Assembly: GCA_017546805.1 (NCBI GenBank)
Contig: JAFYRT010000025.1
Span: 1-43,442 of the forward strand
Direction: 5' to 3'
Source: Muribaculaceae bacterium
GTDB lineage: Bacteria; Bacteroidota; Bacteroidia; Bacteroidales; G3-4614
Length of the DNA: 43,442 bases
Positions 8,793-18,610 of the stretch are shown in pieces. The notes under the pieces were generated by a model, which worked only from the letters and a program-made list of their open reading frames with translations, ran no database searches and was not told where the DNA came from. Made by a program: the position numbers and the translations under genes. Within the stretch, counting starts at the first letter, position 1; the number at the start of each line of letters is the position of its first letter.

Positions 8793-10235
8793 ATGGCGGA
8801 ATCGTTAAGAGGAAAAACACTAAAAGGAATGATATGGAGTTTTGCAGAGAATTTTTCTTTGCAAGGCATTCAATTTATCATAGGCATTCTGCTTGCACGT
8901 GTACTATCTCCATCTGACTACGGAATGGTTGGGATGTTGGCAATATTTACCGCAATTGCCAATACTCTTATTAACAGCGGATTCAGCACAGCACTTGTGC
9001 GAAAAACAGACAGAACTCAAACCGACCTCTCAACTACATTTTATTTTAATATTGTTGTAGGAATCGTTCTATATTTTGCTCTATTTTTTTCGGGTCCATT
9101 AATTGCAAAATTCTATAATACTCCACTACTTTCAGACCTTATAAAAGTAACCGCAATTTCACTGATACTAAACTCATTGTGTATTGTCCAACAAGCCCTC
9201 TTTACAATAAAGATGGACTTTAAGACACAAGCCAAAATATCAGTAATTAGTGCATTAATTACTGGAGCAGGCGGGGTAACAATGGCATATACAGGTTTTG
9301 GTGTATGGGCAATTGTATGGCCCGGAGTATTTGGCGGAGCCGTTAGATGTATTCTCCTTTGGGTATGGGGTAAATGGAGACCTACTTGGGAATATTCTTG
9401 GAAATCGTTTAGAGAGCTTTTTGGATTTGGCTCAAAATTATTGGCGTCAGGGCTAATTGATACTATATTTAACAATATATACCCAATAATAATTGGGAAA
9501 AAATTCTCTGCTGCCGATTTAGGACAATATACAAGGGCTGATGGATATGCCAATCTGCCCGCAACAACTGTTACTGGAGTGTTGGGAAGAGTAACATTTC
9601 CCCTACTCTGCCAAATACAAGATGATGATGCACGCTTACAATCAACCTACCGACAATTAATAAAACTATCGGCATATGTTGTATTCCCTATTATGATTGG
9701 TTTAGCTACATTAGCAAAACCACTAATAATATTTATGATTACAGCAAAATGGACAGAATGTGTTCCATTTCTGCAAATATTATGTTTTAGTTTAATGTGG
9801 TATCCAATACACGCCTTAAACCTTAATCTGCTACAAGTTAAAGGGCGTAGCGACTTGTTCTTAAGACTTGAAATCATAAAAAAAATACTAGGAGTATCAA
9901 TCCTCATATTAGCAATACCATACGGAATAATATGGATGTGTATAGGACGAGTTATGGCGTCTATAATATGTTTGGTAATAAACACATACTATACAGGCAA
10001 ACTTATTGATGTAGGATTCTTTAAACAGATGGGAGACATATTACCCATTTTGATACTATCACTCACTATGGGTGTAATAGTATTTGGGGTAAACCTATTC
10101 ATTGAAGATTTGTTGTTACAAATAATCACAGGATTTATCGTAGGAATAGCATATTATTTGACAATATCGTACATATTTAAATCAAAAGAATTGTTATATT
10201 TGCTATCGTTATTAAAAAAGAGTAAAAGTTGTTAG
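8793..10235 (+). CDS. Wzx-type lipopolysaccharide/oligosaccharide flippase
   Basis: A 480-residue member of the MOP superfamily (WzxC-like) that moves undecaprenyl-diphosphate-linked oligosaccharide across the inner membrane. About 12-14 hydrophobic spans are visible. The N terminus SLRGKTLKGMIWSFAENFSL and the LARVLSPSDYGMVGMLAIF segment are characteristic. The middle carries the expected basic loop (VWGKWRPTWEYSWKSF). It lies between two aminotransferase genes, 41 bp after one and 55 bp before the other. It is the only flippase in the window. The gene ends in Ser-Cys-stop inside a GTTGTTAG repeat. Confidence 0.9.
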   Translation: MAESLRGKTLKGMIWSFAENFSLQGIQFIIGILLARVLSPSDYGMVGMLAIFTAIANTLINSGFSTALVRKTDRTQTDLSTTFYFNIVVGIVLYFALFFSGPLIAKFYNTPLLSDLIKVTAISLILNSLCIVQQALFTIKMDFKTQAKISVISALITGAGGVTMAYTGFGVWAIVWPGVFGGAVRCILLWVWGKWRPTWEYSWKSFRELFGFGSKLLASGLIDTIFNNIYPIIIGKKFSAADLGQYTRADGYANLPATTVTGVLGRVTFPLLCQIQDDDARLQSTYRQLIKLSAYVVFPIMIGLATLAKPLIIFMITAKWTECVPFLQILCFSLMWYPIHALNLNLLQVKGRSDLFLRLEIIKKILGVSILILAIPYGIIWMCIGRVMASIICLVINTYYTGKLIDVGFFKQMGDILPILILSLTMGVIVFGVNLFIEDLLLQIITGFIVGIAYYLTISYIFKSKELLYLLSLLKKSKSC

Positions 10236-10256
10236 CTATCAGCTATTAGTTGTTAG
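10228..10256. repeat. GTTGTTAG repeat pair spanning the flippase stop codon
   Basis: GTTGTTAG at 10228-10235 encodes the final Cys and stop of the flippase; a second copy lies at 10249-10256. The 13 bp between read CTATCAGCTATTA, closely related to the spacer at 8752-8778. Confidence 0.6.
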
Positions 10257-10290
10257 ATGATAGAATGAGAATTAGAGATTAAAGGCTAAA

Positions 10291-11397
10291 ATGGATAATA
10301 AAACAATAACCGTAACATCGCCACTATTACCAAAGTTGGAAGAGTTTATGCCATACCTACAAGAGATATGGGATAGCAAGTGGATTACCAATAACGGACA
10401 ATTTCACCAACAATTGGAGAAGGCATTGTGTGAATATTTAAGAGTACCATATATAAGCCTGTTTACAAACGGGACACTTCCTTTGATAACAGCACTGCAA
10501 GCATTAAGAGTAACAGGCGAGGTAATTACCACACCGTATAGTTTTGTTGCAACAACTCACTCGTTATGGTGGAACGGAATAAAACCCGTATTTGTTGATA
10601 TCGACCCTGCAACATGCAACTTAGACCCCTCAAAAATAGAGGCAGCCATAACACCAAGAACAACAGCTATTATGCCTGTTCACTGCTACGGAAAACCATG
10701 TAATGTAAAAGCAATTCAAGAAATAGCAGACAAATATGGTCTAAAAGTCATATATGATGCAGCACATGCGTTTGGGGTGGAGATAAATGGGGAAAGTGTG
10801 TTAAATGCGGGAGATATGAGTACCTTGAGTTTCCATGCTACAAAGGTATATAACACTGTTGAGGGAGGAGCATTGGTAATGAATAATGCCGAAACAAAAA
10901 GGCGAATTGACTATCTTAAAAACTTTGGATTTGCAGGAGAAACTGAAGTTGTTGCACCCGGAATTAATAGCAAAATGGACGAGATTCGCTCGGCATACGG
11001 ACTATTAGCGTTAAAAAAAGTTGATGAATCAATTGCAGAGCGTCAAAAAGTGGCACAAATATACCGTAGCGAGTTGAAAGATGTTCCAGGAATCCGATAT
11101 TTCGAGGATATGCCTGGAGTAAAACATAACTACTCATACTTCCCTATTTTTGTGGAGAAAGATTATGGGATGACACGTGACGAGCTATACTTTAAGATGA
11201 AAGAAAATAACGTTCTTGGCAGACGCTACTTCTACCCACTAATAAGTTCTTTCTCAACGTACAGAGGATTAGAGTCGTCAGACCCTAAAAACTTGCCCAT
11301 TGCAACACGTATTGCAGAGGAAGTAATTTGCCTACCAATGCACGATGCATTAAGCGAAAACGATATTCAAAGAGTAATTGATTGTATAAAGAGATAA
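10291..11397 (+). CDS. DegT/DnrJ-family sugar aminotransferase (VioA-like)
   Basis: A second full-length (368 residues) PLP-dependent nucleotide-sugar aminotransferase. The N-terminal half has SKWITNNGQFHQQLEKAL and FTNGTLPLITAL; the core has YDAAHAFGV and the lysine motif SFHATKVYNTVEGGAL, with Lys185 as the PLP anchor. The SFHATK-(x)4-EGG form is typical of 4-amino-4,6-dideoxyhexose transaminases such as VioA, so a 4-amino sugar product is likely. It differs clearly from the first aminotransferase, suggesting two different amino sugars. A WbqC-family gene follows within 6 bp. Confidence 0.88.
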   Translation: MDNKTITVTSPLLPKLEEFMPYLQEIWDSKWITNNGQFHQQLEKALCEYLRVPYISLFTNGTLPLITALQALRVTGEVITTPYSFVATTHSLWWNGIKPVFVDIDPATCNLDPSKIEAAITPRTTAIMPVHCYGKPCNVKAIQEIADKYGLKVIYDAAHAFGVEINGESVLNAGDMSTLSFHATKVYNTVEGGALVMNNAETKRRIDYLKNFGFAGETEVVAPGINSKMDEIRSAYGLLALKKVDESIAERQKVAQIYRSELKDVPGIRYFEDMPGVKHNYSYFPIFVEKDYGMTRDELYFKMKENNVLGRRYFYPLISSFSTYRGLESSDPKNLPIATRIAEEVICLPMHDALSENDIQRVIDCIKR

Positions 11398-11402
11398 GAG
11401 AG

Positions 11403-12113
11403 ATGAAACTTGGAATAATGCAACCATATTTTATGCCTTATATTGGATATATAAGTCTAATAAAACATACAAATATGTTTATTTTGTTTGATACTGTTCA
11501 ATTTATAAGACATGGATGGATAGAAAGAAATAGAATTTTAAAACCTTCCGGAGAATGGCAGTATATACAAGTTCCTTTGATAAAGAATGATGGTAGAGAC
11601 ACAATAATAAAAGATGTTTTAATAAATAATAAGGAAAATTGGAAAAACAAAATATTAGCCCAGTTACAACATTATAAAAAAAGAGCTCCTTTCTACTTTA
11701 AAACAATTAAATTACTGAACGAAATATTTGCTGAAGATTATAATGATATTGTAAAGCTAAATCAATATTCACTAACAAAAGTTTGTGAATATTTAGGCTT
11801 TGAAAAGGAGATTAAAATTTTTTCAGAGATGAATTTAGATATTACAGCAAATGAACCTGATGAATGGGCGTTGAATATATGTAAAGCGATAAAGGGAGCT
11901 GATGAATATTGGAATCCTACAGGAGGAATGAGTTTTTTTGATAGAGGAAAATATGATAATGCAAATATCAAACTATATTTTCAAGAAATCAATATAACTC
12001 CATACAAACAGTTAGACAATCAATTTGAACCTGGATTATCCATTATAGATGTAATGATGTTTAATTCTCCTGAAGATATAAATAAAATGCTTGACAATTA
12101 TAATCTTTTATAA
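11403..12113 (+). CDS. WbqC-family protein
   Basis: A 236-residue protein of the WbqC family, found in O-antigen and capsule loci, often beside amino-sugar genes; its biochemical role is not established. The N terminus KLGIMQPYFMPYIGYISL and the following DTVQFIRHGWIERNRI segment are the family signature. I placed the start at the ATG at 11403, not at an upstream in-frame ATG (11382) that overlaps the preceding gene, because the family begins right at this point. It lies between VioA-like and short DegT-like enzymes, consistent with work on an amino sugar or its N-substituent. No signal peptide or membrane span. Confidence 0.85.
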   Translation: MKLGIMQPYFMPYIGYISLIKHTNMFILFDTVQFIRHGWIERNRILKPSGEWQYIQVPLIKNDGRDTIIKDVLINNKENWKNKILAQLQHYKKRAPFYFKTIKLLNEIFAEDYNDIVKLNQYSLTKVCEYLGFEKEIKIFSEMNLDITANEPDEWALNICKAIKGADEYWNPTGGMSFFDRGKYDNANIKLYFQEINITPYKQLDNQFEPGLSIIDVMMFNSPEDINKMLDNYNLL

Positions 12114-12126
12114 AGAGTGATTGCAA

Positions 12127-13083
12127 ATGAAAGAAATTGGAGGATATTTTTCTTTAGAATTACCAGCAAATGTAGATAATATGCCAAATAAAAATGGCAT
12201 ATTATTAAATAGTTGTAGAAATGCCTTAGAACTTATACTTAGGAACATTGATACAATTAAAATGTTATATATCCCCTATTACACTTGTAACGTAGTTTTA
12301 GAACCAATAAAGAAATTAAATATAAATTACTCTTTTTATTCAATAAATGAGAATTTGGAAATTGCCCAAGAAATAAATTTGCAAAATAACGAATATATTA
12401 TATACACAAACTATTTTGGAATAAAGGATCGTTATATTAAATATTTAAACAACAAATACAAGGACAATTTAATTATAGATAATGCCCAGGCATTATTTGC
12501 AGAACCAACAAAAAAATGTGCATATAGTCCACGCAAATATGTAGGAATAGCAGACGGAGGAATAGCATTCATTGACAGAGAGATTGATTTATCAAGTTAT
12601 GAGCAAGATATATCATACGAAAGATTTAATCATTTATTAATAAGGCGTGATACCAATGCCTCAAATGGATTCGCTGAATTTAGGACAAACGACAACAAAC
12701 TAGTCAATAATTCAATCAAAACTATTTCTAAATTAACAAAAGACATAATAGATTCAATAGATTTTATATCAGTTAAAGAGAAAAGGATAAACAACTTTAT
12801 GTTTCTTAATAACAAGTTGAAACATATAAATAGATTAACTATTGACGATATAAATAATTTTGAATGTCCTCTTGTATATCCATTCTTCACTGATGACCAA
12901 AATTTAAAAAGCAAACTTATAGAGAATAAAATATATGTAGCAACATATTGGCCAAATGTCTTTGAATGGTGCAAGAAAGATGATTTTGAGTATTATTTAA
13001 CAAATCAACTTATTGCACTACCAATTGACCAAAGATATGGTATAAATGAAATGAAAAAAATTTTAGAAATAATTGATTTATAA
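12127..13083 (+). CDS. Short, divergent DegT-like PLP enzyme
   Basis: A 318-residue protein that is shorter than normal DegT aminotransferases (about 360-400) but keeps the core. NSCRNALELIL near residue 28 matches the phosphate-binding start, DNAQALFAE is the PLP Asp segment, and YSPRKYVGIADGG places Lys137 exactly eight residues before the final Gly, as in active relatives. The catalytic lysine is therefore kept, although surrounding residues differ. The ATG at 12127 is chosen over an in-frame TTG at 12121. It follows the WbqC gene by 13 bp and precedes an ATP-grasp gene by 11 bp, so it probably works in the same step series. Substrate unknown. Confidence 0.72.
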   Translation: MKEIGGYFSLELPANVDNMPNKNGILLNSCRNALELILRNIDTIKMLYIPYYTCNVVLEPIKKLNINYSFYSINENLEIAQEINLQNNEYIIYTNYFGIKDRYIKYLNNKYKDNLIIDNAQALFAEPTKKCAYSPRKYVGIADGGIAFIDREIDLSSYEQDISYERFNHLLIRRDTNASNGFAEFRTNDNKLVNNSIKTISKLTKDIIDSIDFISVKEKRINNFMFLNNKLKHINRLTIDDINNFECPLVYPFFTDDQNLKSKLIENKIYVATYWPNVFEWCKKDDFEYYLTNQLIALPIDQRYGINEMKKILEIIDL

Positions 13084-13094
13084 TATATACATCT

Positions 13095-14354
13095 ATGAAT
13101 AAGAAAAAAAAGATATTAATATTAGGGGGTACTACAATATCAAAACAGATAGTATACGCCGCACGAGAAATAGGATTAGATGTATATGTAACAGATTATT
13201 ATGAAGATTCTCCATGCAAAGCTATATCTGACAAAAATTTTATAATAAGTTGTACAGATGTTGATGCAGTATGTGATCTTATAAAAAAAGAGAATATTGA
13301 TGGTGTAATAATGGGATATGCTGACGTATTAATGTCGGCATACGTAAAAATTTGCGAAAAAGCTAAATTACCTTGTTATGCTAATTTACAAGCTATTGAA
13401 ACAACATCAAATAAGTCTACATTTAAAAATCTTTGCAAAAAATTTAATATACCTGTTGTACCAGAATATAGCATAAATGATGTAAATGAAAATAGAGTTA
13501 AATATCCAATAATAATAAAACCCGTTGACAATAGTGGAGCAAGAGGTATATATATATGTAATAACAAAGAAGATTTTAATAAATTCTACAATGAAGCATT
13601 AAAATACTCTCCAAGCAAACAGATAATAATTGAACAATTTCTAACAGGAAAAGAAGCAACAATATTTTATTATTTGTACGACGGAGAAATTTATCTATTA
13701 GGGGTTAGTGATAGACATATGCTAAAATATGATGAAAAACTATTGCAATTACCTATTGGTTACACATTCCCATCTATCAACCAGAATTCTTTTCTTAAAG
13801 AAGAAAACGAAAATATCAAAATGATGTTTAAATCATTAAAAATGAAAGAAGGAATGGTTTTCATGCAATCATTTAATGATAATGGTAATTATATAATATA
13901 CGAGATGGGATATAGGCTTACGGGCTCAATTGAACACCATCTTTTTGAAAAGGCATATAATTTTAATCATTTAAAAGCTATTTTAAACTACGCGGTAGGG
14001 AATAAAGTTGACGTATCTGCCTTAGAAACAATTAATATAAACAATCCTATAATGGCAAATGTAACTCTTCTTTTAAACAAAGGAGAAATTCATCATTATG
14101 AAGGAATTACTGAGGCAATGAACATCCCTGGTGTATTACACATACATAAATCATATAAAGAAGGTGATATTATAGATGAAAGTATTATGGGCAAATTATC
14201 ACAAGTAGGTATAAGAGTATTATTATATGCAGAAAGCCATAACAAGCTGATAGAAATGATGGATACGGTAAAAAATACCATTAAAGTTATTTCTACAGAT
14301 AATAAAAATATGATAATCGATAATTATAGATATAAAGACATCTGCGGAATATGA
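13095..14354 (+). CDS. ATP-grasp ligase (carboxylate-amine ligase type)
   Basis: A 419-residue cytosolic ATP-grasp enzyme. The N-terminal preATP-grasp domain starts KKKILILGGTTISKQIV; the central domain has PIIIKPVDNSGARGI, with the ATP-binding Lys and Gly/Ser loop, and IIIEQFLTGKEAT; later YEMGYRLTG supplies the Mg-ligand region. The C-terminal 100 residues resemble the beta-rich domain of L-amino-acid ligases. ATP-grasp enzymes join a carboxylate, often an amino acid, to an amine or thiol through an acyl phosphate. Next to WbqC, aminotransferase and acyltransferase genes, one plausible role is acylating an amino sugar with an amino acid; this is inference. It overlaps the next gene by 4 bp (ATGA). 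Confidence 0.82.
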   Translation: MNKKKKILILGGTTISKQIVYAAREIGLDVYVTDYYEDSPCKAISDKNFIISCTDVDAVCDLIKKENIDGVIMGYADVLMSAYVKICEKAKLPCYANLQAIETTSNKSTFKNLCKKFNIPVVPEYSINDVNENRVKYPIIIKPVDNSGARGIYICNNKEDFNKFYNEALKYSPSKQIIIEQFLTGKEATIFYYLYDGEIYLLGVSDRHMLKYDEKLLQLPIGYTFPSINQNSFLKEENENIKMMFKSLKMKEGMVFMQSFNDNGNYIIYEMGYRLTGSIEHHLFEKAYNFNHLKAILNYAVGNKVDVSALETININNPIMANVTLLLNKGEIHHYEGITEAMNIPGVLHIHKSYKEGDIIDESIMGKLSQVGIRVLLYAESHNKLIEMMDTVKNTIKVISTDNKNMIIDNYRYKDICGI

Positions 14355-15271
14355 AGAATATAATAATTACAGGAGCAAGTGGACTTGTTGCAACTGAACT
14401 TATAACAAAGTTACTACATAATACAGATTACCAATTATATCTATTATCAACGAATACAAATACATTAATAAATAGATATAATAAATACAAACATAAAGTT
14501 AAAATTTTTACCCTTGAAGAATTCCATAATTATATTATCCAATATAATAAAAACTACGATTTTGATATTTGTATTCACACCGCGTTTTCAAGAAGTTCAG
14601 ATGGAAATTTAATTACAAAATCATTAGATTATCAAAAAGAATTATTAAATATACTAAAAGGCATAAAAATAAAATCATTCATAAATATATCGTCACAAAG
14701 TGTATATGGTAAAAAATCTACTCCATTGTGGAGTGAACAAACAGATACAGATCCAGACTATATATATGCAATGGGGAAATATGCATCTGAATTATTAACC
14801 GAACTTTCATTTAAAGACACAAATATCAATTGGACAAATATTAGACTTAGTAGCATATGCGAGAACGCACGATTCGTTTCAGTTTTTGTAGATAAAGCAA
14901 TAAATAAAGAGACGATACAAGTTACAGCACCAAATCAATATGTATCATTCATTGATATTAGAGACGTTGCTTCAGCACTAATTAAAATTATTAATAATGC
15001 TGATAAAATAAAGTTTAAAAATGTATATAACTTGGGAACCAATAAAATAAATAGCATTGGAGAAATTGCTCAAATAACGAAGATGATAGGAATAAAAAAT
15101 CATAATATACAAGATATAAATATCGTAGAATATGAATCAGAAAACTATACAAAGGTAGGTGTAAATTCAACTCTATTTATGAATACATTCAATTGGATTC
15201 CCCAATACAATATTGAAGATATGATAAATTCTTTGTATTTGTTAAAATTATCAAATGATAAAATTAAATAA
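14351..15271 (+). CDS. NAD-dependent epimerase/dehydratase (extended SDR)
   Basis: A 306-residue nucleotide-sugar-type SDR. The Rossmann motif is [20 protein letters not shown] (GASGLVA at residues 7-13), with SSQSVYG for the catalytic Ser region and a YAMGKYASE segment giving the Tyr-x3-Lys pair. It is translationally coupled to the ATP-grasp gene by an ATGA overlap and overlaps the next gene by 17 bp if that gene starts at 15255. Likely a 4-keto reductase or epimerase acting on the sugar built by the preceding genes; the exact reaction cannot be read from sequence. Confidence 0.85.
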   Translation: MKNIIITGASGLVATELITKLLHNTDYQLYLLSTNTNTLINRYNKYKHKVKIFTLEEFHNYIIQYNKNYDFDICIHTAFSRSSDGNLITKSLDYQKELLNILKGIKIKSFINISSQSVYGKKSTPLWSEQTDTDPDYIYAMGKYASELLTELSFKDTNINWTNIRLSSICENARFVSVFVDKAINKETIQVTAPNQYVSFIDIRDVASALIKIINNADKIKFKNVYNLGTNKINSIGEIAQITKMIGIKNHNIQDINIVEYESENYTKVGVNSTLFMNTFNWIPQYNIEDMINSLYLLKLSNDKIK

Positions 15272-16052
15272 ATTCTATTTTATGGGAGTGAATAGGCTAA
15301 GACAAGTAATAAAATATGGTTGGAATCATGCTGAAGAGATTAAAATTTCAGCAAATAAAAGTTTCAATTATAAATTGAAAATATTTTTCGATATTATATA
15401 TTGCTTTTTCACATATAAAATGTGGTCTAATCAATATCTTAAAGAATCTTTTTTTATATTATCTGATAAAGATCGCGAAGACTTAGGGAACAAATATAAA
15501 GAAATTGGTATTAAACGTGATAAATGGCAAAATGACTTTATAAATACAAGAAAATTTCTTGCCAAATACACAAGTATAAAATATGAAATAGAGAGCAAAC
15601 GCGAAAAAAGGAGGAAAGCATATACAAAGAAATACAATGCGGGGAAAAATTTAATGATAGAATATAATGTTGATATTAGCAGACAACATTATTTGGATGG
15701 GACAATATCAATTGGGGACAATGTTCTTATTGCAAAAAATTGTTTTATAGATTATTCTGGCTCTGTTATAATTAAAAATAATGTTCAATTAACAAATGGA
15801 GTTATAATAGAGACACATCATCACCCGTATCATTCAGATTGCAATATAGATAAAAACATTGCACTTCCGTCATCGTTAGTTATTGAAGAAAATTCAACAA
15901 TAGGATCAAGAGCTATCATATTGGATTCATGTAATTATATTGGGAAACACTCTCGAATCGGAGCTGGTGCCGTTGTAACAAAAGATGTTCCAGATTATGC
16001 CATTGTTGTTGGAGTCCCTGCAAAAATAATAAGATATCAAAATAAAATATAA
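15255..16052 (+). CDS. Left-handed beta-helix O/N-acyltransferase
   Basis: A 265-residue acetyltransferase-like protein. The first 130 residues are basic and helical, without a known fold. Residues about 140-260 form hexapeptide repeats: [59 protein letters not shown] and the closing [18 protein letters not shown] loop holds the likely catalytic His. The start may be ATG 15255 (overlapping the epimerase) or ATG 15282; the latter removes the overlap and cannot be excluded. Probably acylates a sugar or amino sugar made by this block. Confidence 0.82.
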   Translation: MIKLNKFYFMGVNRLRQVIKYGWNHAEEIKISANKSFNYKLKIFFDIIYCFFTYKMWSNQYLKESFFILSDKDREDLGNKYKEIGIKRDKWQNDFINTRKFLAKYTSIKYEIESKREKRRKAYTKKYNAGKNLMIEYNVDISRQHYLDGTISIGDNVLIAKNCFIDYSGSVIIKNNVQLTNGVIIETHHHPYHSDCNIDKNIALPSSLVIEENSTIGSRAIILDSCNYIGKHSRIGAGAVVTKDVPDYAIVVGVPAKIIRYQNKI

Positions 16053-16060
16053 AGTAAATA

Positions 16061-17005
16061 ATGTCAGAGAAAACGCCATTAGTAAGTGTATTAACATTAG
16101 CATATAACCAAGCACCATATATAAGAGAGTGTTTGGATGGTGTTCTTATGCAAAAAACAAATTTTGCATTTGAATTACTAATTCACGATGATGCCTCAAC
16201 TGATGGCACAGCAGATATAATTCGAGAATACGAAGCAAAATACCCTGATATTATAAAACCAATATATCAAACCGAGAATCAATACACCCGAGGAGGAAAA
16301 ATTATGAATCGTTTTATGTATCCTCGAGTAAAAGGTAAATATATTGCGATGTGCGAAGGTGATGACTATTGGACAGACCCCCTAAAACTCCAAAAACAAG
16401 TTGATTTTATGGAGGCAAATCCAGATTGTTCACTATGTTGCCACCACATGAAAGTATATTCAGAATTTAATAAGCAGTATGAGCCATATGGATATCCCCA
16501 TATTATTAGAGAGGGAGACAATGGGGCATTCTTTGAAAATAAAGATAGGATACAGGGTTGGTTTGTTGTCACGTTAACTACTATGTTTAGAAACGATAAA
16601 CTCAAATCGATTCAAAAAGACTTATTAAGATATGCACGACCAATTGATTTACACTTATTTTATAATTTACTAAAAAACTCCAAAGGTTATTATTTTAAAG
16701 AGACAATGGCTACATACCGAGAACACAAAGGTGGAGTATGGAGTGGATTGGATTTTGACAAACGACTACAAAATGATCTATTATGGTGGGGAGATCTTTA
16801 TAAGTATGATAAAGATGAATATACAATCTCAATGTACAAAACCATTTTAGATAAATATTATTATGAAATAAGAGAGAAATATGGTTTATTAAATGCATTA
16901 AAATTCCTATATAATAACCAGTTTAAATGCAAAGAATATCCATTAAGACAGATAATAAAAGTCTTATATACAACCACAAAAATATATATTCGTAAATTTA
17001 TATAA
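16061..17005 (+). CDS. GT2-family glycosyltransferase
   Basis: A 314-residue inverting GT-A transferase. The N terminus PLVSVLTLAYNQAPYIRECL, HDDASTDGT (nucleotide binding) and CEGDDYW (DxD-like metal site) are clear. A TYREHKGGVWSG segment follows. No membrane spans, so it is expected to act at the cytosolic face of the inner membrane. It lies 8 bp after the acyltransferase and 4 bp before another GT2 gene. Donor and acceptor are unknown. Confidence 0.9.
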   Translation: MSEKTPLVSVLTLAYNQAPYIRECLDGVLMQKTNFAFELLIHDDASTDGTADIIREYEAKYPDIIKPIYQTENQYTRGGKIMNRFMYPRVKGKYIAMCEGDDYWTDPLKLQKQVDFMEANPDCSLCCHHMKVYSEFNKQYEPYGYPHIIREGDNGAFFENKDRIQGWFVVTLTTMFRNDKLKSIQKDLLRYARPIDLHLFYNLLKNSKGYYFKETMATYREHKGGVWSGLDFDKRLQNDLLWWGDLYKYDKDEYTISMYKTILDKYYYEIREKYGLLNALKFLYNNQFKCKEYPLRQIIKVLYTTTKIYIRKFI

Positions 17006-17009
17006 TATT

Positions 17010-17987
17010 ATGATAGACTCACCACTAATAAGTGTAATTGTTCCTGTTTATAACATTGATAAATATATTTCAAAATGTATTGATAGCGTATTATCCCAAA
17101 CATATAAAGATTGGGAACTAATACTAGTTAATGATGGTAGCGCTGATAATAGCGGGAAAATTTGTAATGAGTATGCTCAAAAAGATTCTCGCATTAAAGT
17201 TATACACAAAAATAATGGAGGACTAAGTTCTGCCAGAAATGCAGGATTAGAAGTAGCTAAAGGAGAATATATAACATTTATAGATGGAGATGATTTTATT
17301 TCGCCTGATACTATTGAGGAGAATATTAATATATTAGAATCTCAAAAAGGAATTGATATTATTCAATATCCAGTATATTATAGATATGGGAAAAATGATG
17401 CTTATAAAAAAAGCATTGAAAGTAAAATAATCTCAGGAAAGGAACAATTATGGTATTCTTATATGATTAATGAATATCATTGTAGTGTATGCGATAAGAT
17501 ATTTAAAAAATATATTTTTGAAAATATCAGATTCCCAATAGGAATTACAAGCGAAGACATCTATATTTTACCACAGTTGTTTAATATCGCCCAAAATGTT
17601 TATTACAGCGATAAAGGATGTTATTACTACGTATATAGAGAAGGGTCAATCTCAAAATCTAAAATTTCATACAATAGGATTAGAAGTAATATTATTGTAC
17701 ACAAGAGAATATTTGATGAATGTCAAAATATAATATCAATAAGACAATATAAAATAAGATACCTATTGGAAATTATAAAATTTGTGATATATGCAAAATA
17801 TAATTTTGAAAATAGTGAATATAAAAATTTAATATCTCTAATTGACAAATGCCATATAAATATTAAAGAAATAATTAAATATAAGACAACTATAAAAGAT
17901 AAATTATTATTGTTTACATATAAATTTATCGGCATTAATAATGTCGCACACACAAATTTAATCATTCATAGAATAATAAGAAAATAA
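17010..17987 (+). CDS. GT2-family glycosyltransferase
   Basis: A 325-residue inverting GT-A transferase: PLISVIVPVYNIDKYISKCI, NDGSADNSG, NNGGLSSARNAGLE and FIDGDDFISP (metal-binding DxD region) in the N-terminal 100 residues. The C-terminal third is very AT-rich and basic, as in many capsule transferases of this type. It follows the previous GT2 gene by 4 bp; a broken acetyltransferase gene begins 15 bp after its stop. Sugar specificity unknown. Confidence 0.9.
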   Translation: MIDSPLISVIVPVYNIDKYISKCIDSVLSQTYKDWELILVNDGSADNSGKICNEYAQKDSRIKVIHKNNGGLSSARNAGLEVAKGEYITFIDGDDFISPDTIEENINILESQKGIDIIQYPVYYRYGKNDAYKKSIESKIISGKEQLWYSYMINEYHCSVCDKIFKKYIFENIRFPIGITSEDIYILPQLFNIAQNVYYSDKGCYYYVYREGSISKSKISYNRIRSNIIVHKRIFDECQNIISIRQYKIRYLLEIIKFVIYAKYNFENSEYKNLISLIDKCHINIKEIIKYKTTIKDKLLLFTYKFIGINNVAHTNLIIHRIIRK

Positions 17988-18002
17988 TAATATATTCTCA
18001 AG

Positions 18003-18587
18003 ATGATAACGACAAAGAAGGATCTACAACTATATATTGAAGAAGATGCAAAACAAGCTGGATATAAACTTCCTTCGACTATAAAAGAAAAAATTACAGA
18101 GTTATTGTTTCCTGACGATAATCATATGTATATGGTATGTTTGCGTTAATTAGAATATTATTATAATAAACGTGGAAATATAACAAATAAACTAATATTT
18201 TATTATTACCAAAAAAAGTTAGCAAAATATAGGGTAAAAACTGGGATTGAATTAAATATAAATGTGGCAGACTATGGCATACATATACCGCACGGGAAAG
18301 TTGTTATTCATTATAATGCAAAGATTGGCAAAAACTGTAAAATAGTAAGCGACGTAACAATAGGGTCATTGGCTAGATATGATAAATGGGGGGCTCCTAT
18401 TATCGGCGATAGAGTTTTTATTGGTAGTGGAGCAAAAATAATAGGAGCCATTAAAATAGCTGATGATGTTGTTATTGGAGCGAATTCAGTAGTTACAAAG
18501 GATATATCAGAACCAAATACAACATGGGCTGGAAATCCAGCAAAGAAAGTTTCAGACAAAGGGAGTTTTCATTATTTGAATAGGTAA
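18003..18587 (+). pseudogene. Serine-acetyltransferase-like gene interrupted by an in-frame TAA
   Basis: Reading from the ATG at 18003, the frame runs 48 codons (MITTKKDLQLYIEEDAKQAG... ending MVCLR), meets TAA at 18147-18149, then continues in the same frame without further stops to 18587. The downstream part starts LEYYYNKRGN and contains hexapeptide repeats (HIPHGKVVIHYNAKIGKNCK, IGDRVFIGSGAKIIG) ending AGNPAKKVS. The two parts together match the layout of the roughly 195-residue polysaccharide-locus serine O-acetyltransferase family, including the N-terminal helical region. No shift of frame is needed, so one base change (for example CAA or AAA to TAA) explains it. The only plausible internal restart is a GTG at 18264, which would yield a 107-residue helix domain lacking the N terminus. 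Confidence 0.85.
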
Positions 18588-18610
18588 ATCTTAAACTTGA
18601 ATAAGTATAT

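Noticed and set aside
12127..13083. Inactive DegT-like protein without the PLP lysine
   Set aside because: Aligning YSPRKYVGIADGG with the usual motif places Lys137 at the correct distance from the Gly pair, so the anchor is present.
18147..18149. Frameshift or recoded stop (UAA read as Gln) in the acetyltransferase gene
   Set aside because: Both sides are in one frame, so no shift is needed. Other genes here use TAA as a normal stop, so an altered code is excluded; a plain nonsense change is simplest.
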